From Amia ocellicauda (lineage: Eukaryota > Chordata > Actinopteri > Amiiformes > Amiidae): a stretch of 64,000 bases of DNA. This document shows, one piece after another, positions 57,651 to 64,000 of this stretch. Both the position numbers and the translations under genes were made by a program. The notes beneath the pieces were generated by a model. That model was not told the origin of the DNA, did no database searches, and worked only from the letters and a program-made list of their open reading frames with translations. The stretch lies in assembly GCF_036373705.1 (NCBI RefSeq), contig NC_089851.1, forward strand, positions 51,395,470-51,459,469, given 5' to 3'. The first letter of the stretch is position 1, and each line of letters begins with the position of its first letter.

Positions 57651-57761
57651 GACCGGCTTCTTTAGGCGTATAATAGATCTCTTTTAATCTCTCTTCATGG
57701 TTCATTTTCTCGTGATTAATGAATACACCCTTCAACTTAGTAACTTATACCAAATAGTAAC

Positions 57762-57844
57762 ACCCAGGTGGCTGAGTGCTTAAGGCATTGGACTTAAGAT
57801 CTAATAGATGTATGTCTGTGTGGGTTGGAATTCCACTCTGGGTA
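57762..57844 (+). tRNA. tRNA-Leu (TAA)-like gene inside the Polinton
   Basis: 83 nt, the length of vertebrate tRNA-Leu-TAA. Acceptor ACCCAGG/TCTGGGT pairs fully, with compensating differences from the host consensus. Anticodon arm TTGGA-CTTAAGA-TCTAA, a variable arm that pairs, and T arm GTGGG-TTGGAAT-TCCAC with C56 replaced by G. A T6 tract starts 6 nt downstream. It lies between integrase and right TIR, opposite to the integrase. It could be cargo, a fortuitous insertion, or a SINE head without body. Confidence 0.78.
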
Positions 57845-57849
57845 AGTAC

Positions 57850-57855
57850 TTTTTT
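57850..57855 (+). terminator. Pol III T6 terminator after tRNA-Leu-like gene
   Basis: TTTTTT six nt after the tRNA end. Confidence 0.7.
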
Positions 57856-57906
57856 GATCAAAACTTTATTTTGTTCTCTTTTTCTAATTTAATTTATTTT
57901 ATTTTA

Positions 57907-58114
57907 TACCACCCCAAAAACAATCATAAAATATATAACCTAAAATCATCACATGCACATCACTAAACACAGTTTAAAATACTTTTTTATTAAAACTTTA
58001 TGTTGTTGTTCTCTTCTTATTTTAATGTATTTTATTTTGGTAACAACTTATCGTACCAAACCTAATCATAAAACATAACCTAACACAAATAATAATAAGT
58101 TTAAACTCTTAAAC

Positions 58115-58175
<61 letters not shown>

Positions 58176-58544
58176 CATCAGGGTGAGATGGCGGCGAACA
58201 CTTGTCAAGATGACCTGTGCCCTTTCCAAAATGCCTGTCATCCTAACAAGATGGAGGTCATCCAAACAAGATGGCTGCCATCCTAACAAGATCACGGTCA
58301 TCCAAACAAGATGGCTGACAGGAGAGGGTCAAAGGGTAAAACCTGTATTCTTACAAGATGGCTGACTGGAGAGGATCAAAGGGTACAGGGTAAGGAGGAG
58401 CTTCCTGGCCCATTGGGCTTCTGGGTAAGGAGGGGCTTCATGGCCCGTGAGGCTTCTGGGTAAGGCGGGTTTCCCAGCCGATGGGGCTTCTGGTTAGGGG
58501 CGGGGCCACCTGTCACTTTGACATAAAGTGCCATCATTACTACT
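57907..58544 (-). repeat. Polinton right TIR
   Basis: Inverted partner of 46791-47391; longer mainly because its (CA)n tract (about 58117-58170) is expanded. It ends ...CATTACTACT-3'. Confidence 0.92.
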
Positions 58545-58550
58545 CTGATG
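58545..58550. repeat. Polinton target-site duplication, right
   Basis: CTGATG directly after the right TIR, partner of CTTATG at 46785-46790. Confidence 0.85.
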
Positions 58551-59050
58551 TTAGTACTTGAAATGTGTATTACCAAACATTGATAAGTCACACAGTGTGG
58601 CAATAATCTTGGATTATGCCTCGATTTCTCATAAACCCTTATACTGGCTGATGTGTGCTTTGGTATACAGTATCTTTGGACTGTGTTCTACACATATCCT
58701 AAAAGACAATTCCTACATGAAGAAACATAGCAGTAATGAACAAAATATTTTGATTTACTGTACATTTTGTTCAATTTTAAGCCTGCAATAAAACACTGTC
58801 ACCACTGGTAGCAGCATATACCACAAACAGCACTGAGATAAAAAAAATGAAGCGGCCATCTTGGGCATGTACATCGTAACAACAAAACACTATCAGTCAC
58901 TTGCAACAGTATTAGAGTTGAAACTATTATTTTAAACACACAGACACTTCTGTCTGCAAATACAAATAGTGTAAATTGAGATGTGTTTAAATTAGGGATT
59001 ATTTCAGCTGTAGAGAAACCTTGAAGAGAAGCAAGAGAAAACAAATGTGA
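58545..59050. repeat. Dispersed repeat copy A, right part
   Basis: Continues copy A after the Polinton and matches 63609-64000: GTGTGCTTTGGTATACAG, CTTGGGCATGTACATCGTA / TTTGGCATGCACATCGTA and ACTATCAGTCACTTGCAAC. Confidence 0.88.
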
Positions 59051-59494
59051 AACTAAAAAATTGGATTAAATGTGATTCACATGAAACATAAATACACATT
59101 ATGTAAAATACATAAAATACATGAAAATCAACAGTGGTACAAGAGCGGTGATGTTGCTGAATCTGTAGTGGTGGATTATTGCTTTCAACTGAACATCATT
59201 TCAAACTGAGATTGGCTGGATCCATGCATCAGTTCCTGGTTAAATAGTTAACGATGCAACACGGGGGGCGATTTTGTGCTCTTCTCTCTCAGTGAAATCG
59301 TAACTTATGGTGACATGTATACTGAACTGTGCAGAATCGCTGGCTCTATTCAATATAATTGAAAGGGCAAACATAAGACGTTTACTGTGCGAGCTACAAT
59401 CGAATAAATGGACCTGCTCATTGAGGCGCTTGATATTAGTAATTGGACATATTTCCCGCTTTATGAAAAACATTGCTTTTACAAGCTGGAATTG
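59051..59494. other. Junction between copies A and B
   Basis: No gene seen. The last ~130 bp (AATTGG, CATTGCTTTTACAAGCTGG) resemble the sequence left of copy A near 45400-45450, so copy B probably begins here. Confidence 0.5.
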
Positions 59495-60089
59495 TACACT
59501 GTAAAAAATGTTACATGCAATCTACTTAAAAAAATTATGTTAACATTATTACACATATTTTTTAAGGTTTAGTTTTTTTGCGAAATCTACCCGAATAAAT
59601 TAAGTAAAATTTCCTAAATTATTTAGTCTATGGCACACAATGAATTTAATTTAATCTTTTTTATTGTATGTTTTCTCACAAATTAATCAAGTAAAATTTA
59701 CTCATTTGTATTAATTAAAATGACTTAATTATAAAATGTACTGCCTTTTTCAGGTTAAGATAATAATGAATACAAAATGCAGTTTTTGTTGACAAACATG
59801 CTTTTATTGTCTTTTTGGACTGTAACCATAAATAACAAATATATATAAAATGTAAGCAGCAGTTTTAAGACATGAAAAAAAAAAGTTTACATTTCCCATG
59901 TCATTGAGAAACATCATTTTGTTACACAAAAACATGTGCATACAAATAACAACTTGTAGCAAAATGTATAAAACCATTTATACTAGCTAAAAGATTGTAT
60001 GAACAACAATCATGTAGAACAGTATCAAACGCTCAATCAGTGCAGTTTTTTTTCCACCAGAACTTGGTAATAATGCTTTGTCTCTCAAT

Positions 60090-60386
60090 CTAAGACATGA
60101 GTTTGTTTTTAAGTGTTAGTAATTTGGGGGAAAACTTGCACACATCCAGTTCTAAGAAGAGCTTCTGAAAGGCCTCAAATGTGTGCCTCAGTTCTTTCGA
60201 GTAGGTGAGGTTTAGTGCATACGTCAGTCCAAGAAAAACAGCACAGGCTCTAGACAGATTTTCCAAGCCAGCCATGACTTGCACCCCCTCCAAGATGATG
60301 CTGACGTCCTCCTGATCATCCCTCTTGCAGATGGCAATTTTCATTATTTGCGGCAGGAGATCTTGCTGTACATCTGTATTGTCGCA
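60090..60386 (-). other. Last exon resembling fish SAMD3-like proteins
   Basis: 98 codons from a splice-acceptor match (GTTGTTTTACAG|TGCGAC) to a stop. Contains DVSIILEGVQVMAGLENLSR and AVFLGLTYALNLTYSKELRH, then LTLKNKL near the end. This block recalls the C-terminus of a large fish family annotated as sterile alpha motif domain-containing protein 3-like. Upstream exons were not found in the window, so it is either the 3' end of a gene extending elsewhere or a captured fragment. Confidence 0.6.
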
Positions 60387-60836
60387 CTGTAAAACAACCA
60401 TTAAATAAGTATTTTTATCTTGTCTGTCTCTCTATCATTATATATCTGTCCATAATTATAAAGTTTATTTGTGTACGGTTGTAAACAAACATTTTGAAAC
60501 ATTTTTCTTATAACAGCTTAAAATTCTAAATTTCTTTGTAAACACTAAAACAAAAAAATATGTTTCAGTGGACGGCACACACTGTCAAAATAACAAGCTC
60601 AAATATAGTTTCACCAATGACAGAGGGTGTATTCAGGGTAAAGAAAAAAAATACATTTGGTGACACCAGTGTAGGGGGGAAAACTGCAAATTAACCATGT
60701 TTACATGAGGAATATAGTGCATTCAGAATGTAAAACAGCCCCCACATTAATTCTAATTTTCAGTTTACTTATTCTGATTGTTGGGGTAAAGTTGTTTTCC
60801 CAATTATAAAGAATACCTTATCAATTATTTCTTCCT

Positions 60837-61030
60837 GTGTCTCGGAACTGCCCTGGGACATATGCAAAGAAAATTTCATTCAGGTTCGGGACTGCCCCGA
60901 ACCACCTATGAAATATTGCTTGTAGATGTATAAAAGGCTGTGTGAAACTTTCAATAAACGAAGATAAACAAACTGACATTGTGTCAGTGACTTTATTTCC
61001 CGGGCCTGTCTCCTGCTGAGAGTCTAAACT
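60837..61030 (+). other. LTR-like stretch (TATA box, AATAAA), uncertain
   Basis: TATAAAAGG at about 60932 is followed 20-odd bp later by AATAAACG and then a GC-richer end, the order seen in the 3' half of an LTR. No partner LTR, primer site or coding part was seen; may be a solo remnant. Confidence 0.25.
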
Positions 61031-61139
61031 GTTACTGGAAGCGCTCACTGGGGTGCCTGATTCACTGGGATCCGAAGGGTTGCTTCAACTGAAGCTTTGC
61101 ACCTTAACACTGATGTTGATCCCAATCTGTAAATGTAAC

Positions 61140-61240
61140 TGGTCCTACTTGCACCGCTCCAAGCAGAATTCGAACCAGCTTCACCGGCATTGGAGGTGGG
61201 TGCACTAACAAGGACGCTAAAGATCATAGCCTCTAGCATC
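61140..61240 (-). mobile_element. tRNA-like SINE head or tRNA-derived pseudogene
   Basis: Read on -, A-box-like TTGTTAGTGCACC is followed by B-box-like GGTTCGAATTC at tRNA spacing, then CTTGGAGCGGTG. The cloverleaf stems do not close, so a tRNA-derived SINE head is more likely than a gene. Confidence 0.45.
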
Positions 61241-61396
61241 AGTCACTGGGGCACCTCTTGAGGCCAAGTGGAGTGAGGTTTACTCACACAGCTCTTACTA
61301 GCTGCTCTCTGTTACATATAAATGAAATTACACTCTGCCTTACATCACGCCTTTTGGGTTTGAGGACTGAAAGATATAACCTACATTTTTTTTTTT

Positions 61397-61582
61397 GGTT
61401 ACACTATTTCGATGGTCCACTTTAGACATTCTACTAACTGTAAGTAACTACTCTCATTAGAGTATTAGTAGACTGCAAGTAAACTGTTAGGTTAGGGTTA
61501 ATAGATTACGTTAACACGTAGTTGCAAAGTTACTTATACTCAGTAGAATTTCTAAAGTGGACCACCAAAATAAAGTGTTACC
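61397..61582. mobile_element. 186-bp MITE with GGT(A/T)ACACT..TGG TIRs
   Basis: The left end GGTTACACTATTTCGATGG and the reverse complement of the right end (GGTAACACTTTATTTTGGTGG) match over about 40 bp, continuing TCCACTTTAGA..TTCTACT. Palindromic arms with a short centre, no coding capacity; a common fish MITE layout. Confidence 0.85.
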
Positions 61583-61902
61583 TTTCTTAATATAGTGGCT
61601 GACAAAAGTCTTATTTGTGTTAAATATTTTCACAGTAGTTTTAGACAATTTAATTGTAAAAAAGTATTGTTCAGGTTCATCCCCTTGGAATTATAAGGTT
61701 CTATCTGACATTTTTGACAAAATTGAGTTATTCACATATTCTTATTCTGTGACAACTTATTTACATTATGTGACTTTTTTTTAAGTTGTGTACATTTTTG
61801 GACTTTTTATTTAGAAAACAAAAAGGTTCTGTCTACAAAGTTGAACTCAAACTTCGTACTATAAGGTTCTATTTGCGAGCCAATCAGCACTTATCTAATA
61901 CT

Positions 61903-61907
61903 ATCTG

Positions 61908-61982
<75 letters not shown>
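61903..61982. repeat. (TATC)n microsatellite
   Basis: About 19 TATC units with single interruptions. Confidence 0.95.
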
Positions 61983-62375
61983 CTCTTTTGGCTATTCTTT
62001 CTCAAGCCAACATCAAACAAACCTTTCAATCCATACTGATCTCTAGAGAGAAAGACATTTTACCTGTCACACTTTTTGTGGAATATTGGATTTTGTTAAT
62101 TTAAGACACCTGTTTCAACTCATCAGCTCGTCAGAATAGGCATCGACATGAGACAACTAAAATTGAACTAATTCTCTTAAGCCTTAAAATTGCAGAAATG
62201 TCCTTAAATAAAAGAGGAAAATGTATCTCTTTGTTCTATTAGTGAAATCTTCTCAATATTTTGTATCAAACACTAAACCACAATTTCATTAATAAAATGT
62301 ACACATTATTTTTAATTATTACGTAAAAACGTTTAGTGAAAATTACAAGACCCATGATAAATTTTTTACAGTGTA

Positions 62376-63304
62376 TAAAACATTGCATTTACAAGCCATA
62401 ATTATATATAATGTGCACATCGGTAATCAATGTGACAACCAAATGAAACAGAAATTAAGCTACTAAATGAGGTTCGGATGATTACTGCGAATTGAAAAGC
62501 TGCAGCAGTTCTATGCTATACAAGTACACAAATGAGACTTGTAGAATAAAGTGTTTACTCATTTATTATGATACCAGAGCTATTTATATTATTAAACTAA
62601 TTTAATTAAAAATGATATATTGAAATCAAATCAGGGTAGTTGACTTTTTGAGATTAATACTGGCTTGTACTTCAACATATTTGACCACAAGAGGGGGAAC
62701 TTCAACATGAAAACTCTTCCGATTTTGTCAAAATTTGCTTTCATCTGATTTATATTATTAGGGGTGTGAAACCATACATTTATTGACTGGAATCACCTGG
62801 AAGCCTCAATAGTTGTCTGCAACGAATATATTTTATTAGTATTATTATGAAAATGTTTCTGCAGTTATTTTCAAAAGCTTATACAAACAATACACTTCAT
62901 ACAGTGATACACAGCTGTGTAGAGCATTGCCATATGTAATATGGAAGTCATTTGTCACTGGCTGGTTGCCAGATTGGTTTAAGTGACAGATTTTGGACAA
63001 TTTTCAAACGTCTTCTTCTGTGAAACCGCAGGTACGATTGATGTGGAATTCTGTACACATGCCCTTGGCTAGATCCTCCATCAGATTTGTTAAAGGCAAT
63101 ACGATTGATGAAACGAGATGCTTAAAGCAATGCTTAAATTGCATAACGTGTCATAAATAGCAGGTTTGAAGTACATTAGAATGTATTAGACTGTGTTAGT
63201 ACTGTGTAGATGTGCATTTGGCCCCCTGCATTGCTGCTTGCAGATATATTTATTATTACGCTTCCAGGTCCAGGATGCCTGGAAGCCTATTGTTGTTGTA
63301 AGGA

Positions 63305-63362
<58 letters not shown>

Positions 63363-64000
63363 TTTTTCTTTTCTTCCGCCAGAATATTTTCAAATGCCTA
63401 TAACTTTTGAACTGCTTGGTGAAAACTCACCAAACTATGGTATGAGTGTAGGGGCTATGGTATGGTCACTTAAATACAATATGGTGGCCTAACGTCACAT
63501 GGTTTGGCAGCCATCTTGAATGTAGTCCAAAAAATTGGACCGTTTTCAAACAGTGTTTTATCAGGAATGGTAAAGAGTTGAGTTATGAAACTTTTTCTAC
63601 ATAGTGTGCTTATGTAAATACTTGATTTGGATATATCAAAAAAATGATAAGTCACATGGTGTGCTCACAATTTTCAATTAAGCTGAAAACACTTGAGCCT
63701 CAGCTCCTCATAGACCATTTGACTGGCTGATGTGTGCTTTGGTATACAGCATCTGTGGACTGTTCTCTACAAATATTCTATAAGAAAAGTTCCTACGTGA
63801 AGAAATATGGGCGCAATGAACAAATGTTTTAGACAAAAAGTCAATTTTTTTACTGTAATGATGCACTGTCTCCACTTGTGGCAGCATATATCATATTTTT
63901 CACTGAGAAAACAAGATTCAGGCGCCATCTTTGGCATGCACATCGTAAAAACTAAGAACTATCAGTCACTTGCAACAGTACTACAATGGAAAGTATCTGT
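62376..64000. repeat. Dispersed repeat copy B (uninterrupted Polinton target)
   Basis: Collinear with copy A left part and then, without a break, copy A right part. The join at about 63605-63620 is the pre-insertion version of the Polinton site. Contains an (ATT)n tract at about 63307-63347. Runs off the right window edge. Confidence 0.88.

Larger units (their letters stand above)
46791..58544. mobile_element. Polinton/Maverick (adintovirus-like), 11.75 kb, broken
   Basis: Bounded by long TIRs that begin 5'-AGTAGTAATGATGG, with the AG terminus known for Polintons. Parts: unrecognised open frames at the left, protein-primed PolB, a small basic protein and a conserved Polinton protein on +; then on - an adenain-like protease, major capsid, small basic protein(s), penton and a retroviral-type integrase with chromodomain. 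A tRNA-Leu-like gene sits inside the right TIR. No packaging ATPase was recognised. The ends look whole; the genes carry perhaps ten breaks in all. The TIR arms differ at scattered positions, so it is a moderately old fossil. Confidence 0.95.
59495..62375. mobile_element. TIR-bounded 2.9-kb insertion in copy B
   Basis: Ends are TACACTGTAAAAAATGTTA on the left and its near-complement (TTTTTTACAGTGTA) on the right, a terminus common in fish non-autonomous DNA elements. Similar host sequence flanks both sides (CATTGC(T/A)TTTACAAGC). It contains a SAMD3-like exon, an LTR-like stretch, a tRNA-like SINE, a MITE and a TATC microsatellite, so it is composite. No transposase seen. Confidence 0.65.

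Noticed and set aside
58116-58365. Frames in the right Polinton TIR
   Set aside because: They derive from the CA tract and TIR tandem units.
61485-61500. TTAGGGTTAA as telomere-like sequence
   Set aside because: Lies inside the 186-bp MITE and is not tandemly repeated.
63193-63492. 99-codon frame with an Ile run
   Set aside because: Produced by the (ATT)n microsatellite in repeat copy B.

Overview
The window looks like a gene-poor stretch of a ray-finned fish genome. The evidence is a vertebrate-type nuclear tRNA set, Tc1 transposons with fish-type terminal inverted repeats (TIRs), an L2-like LINE, tRNA-derived SINEs with an L2-like tail, a capsid-bearing Polinton, and an exon resembling a fish-expanded SAMD3-like family. 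The species cannot be named from the sequence. No complete host protein-coding gene was recognised.

Layout. (1) 1-29718 is a tandem satellite with a monomer of about 142 bp carrying a TCCA/TCTA tract. Fourteen copies of a 0.62-0.70 kb cassette interrupt it. Each cassette carries a tRNA-Asn(GTT)-like sequence on + and a convergent tRNA-Thr(CGT) on -, with an (AAAAC)n tract beside the Thr gene. The array runs off the left edge and ends on the right inside a truncated tRNA-Asp. (2) 29.7-35.4 kb holds a tRNA neighbourhood (Leu-CAG, Pro-CGG and two decayed Pro-derived copies in direct and inverted duplications), a Tc1 element with DD36E spacing, and a SINE nested in an inverted-repeat element. (3) 35.4-40.3 kb is a graveyard of Tc1 elements (one with an internal inversion, one DD34E with both ends), a SINE, an L2-like LINE piece and an unrecognised 80-codon reading frame. 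(4) 40.3-45.4 kb is AT-rich and mostly featureless, with microsatellites and weak inverted repeats. (5) 46791-58544 is a Polinton/adintovirus-like fossil with 0.6 kb TIRs, a 6-bp target duplication, and remains of protein-primed DNA polymerase, integrase, adenain-like protease, major capsid, penton and small basic proteins, plus a tRNA-Leu(TAA)-like gene. It split an older dispersed repeat (copy A). (6) 58.5-64 kb holds the rest of copy A and then a second copy (copy B). Copy B is split by a different TIR-bounded insertion that carries a SAMD3-like last exon, a tRNA-like SINE and a MITE, and it preserves the uninterrupted version of the Polinton target site.

There is no operon-like cooperation between host genes here. 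The coherent systems are the tRNA-bearing satellite, whose cassettes have been duplicated and recombined as blocks, and the Polinton. In the Polinton the replication arm (+) and the capsid/integrase arm (-) converge near 53.6-54.1 kb. All family assignments are by eye and from memory; no search was run.
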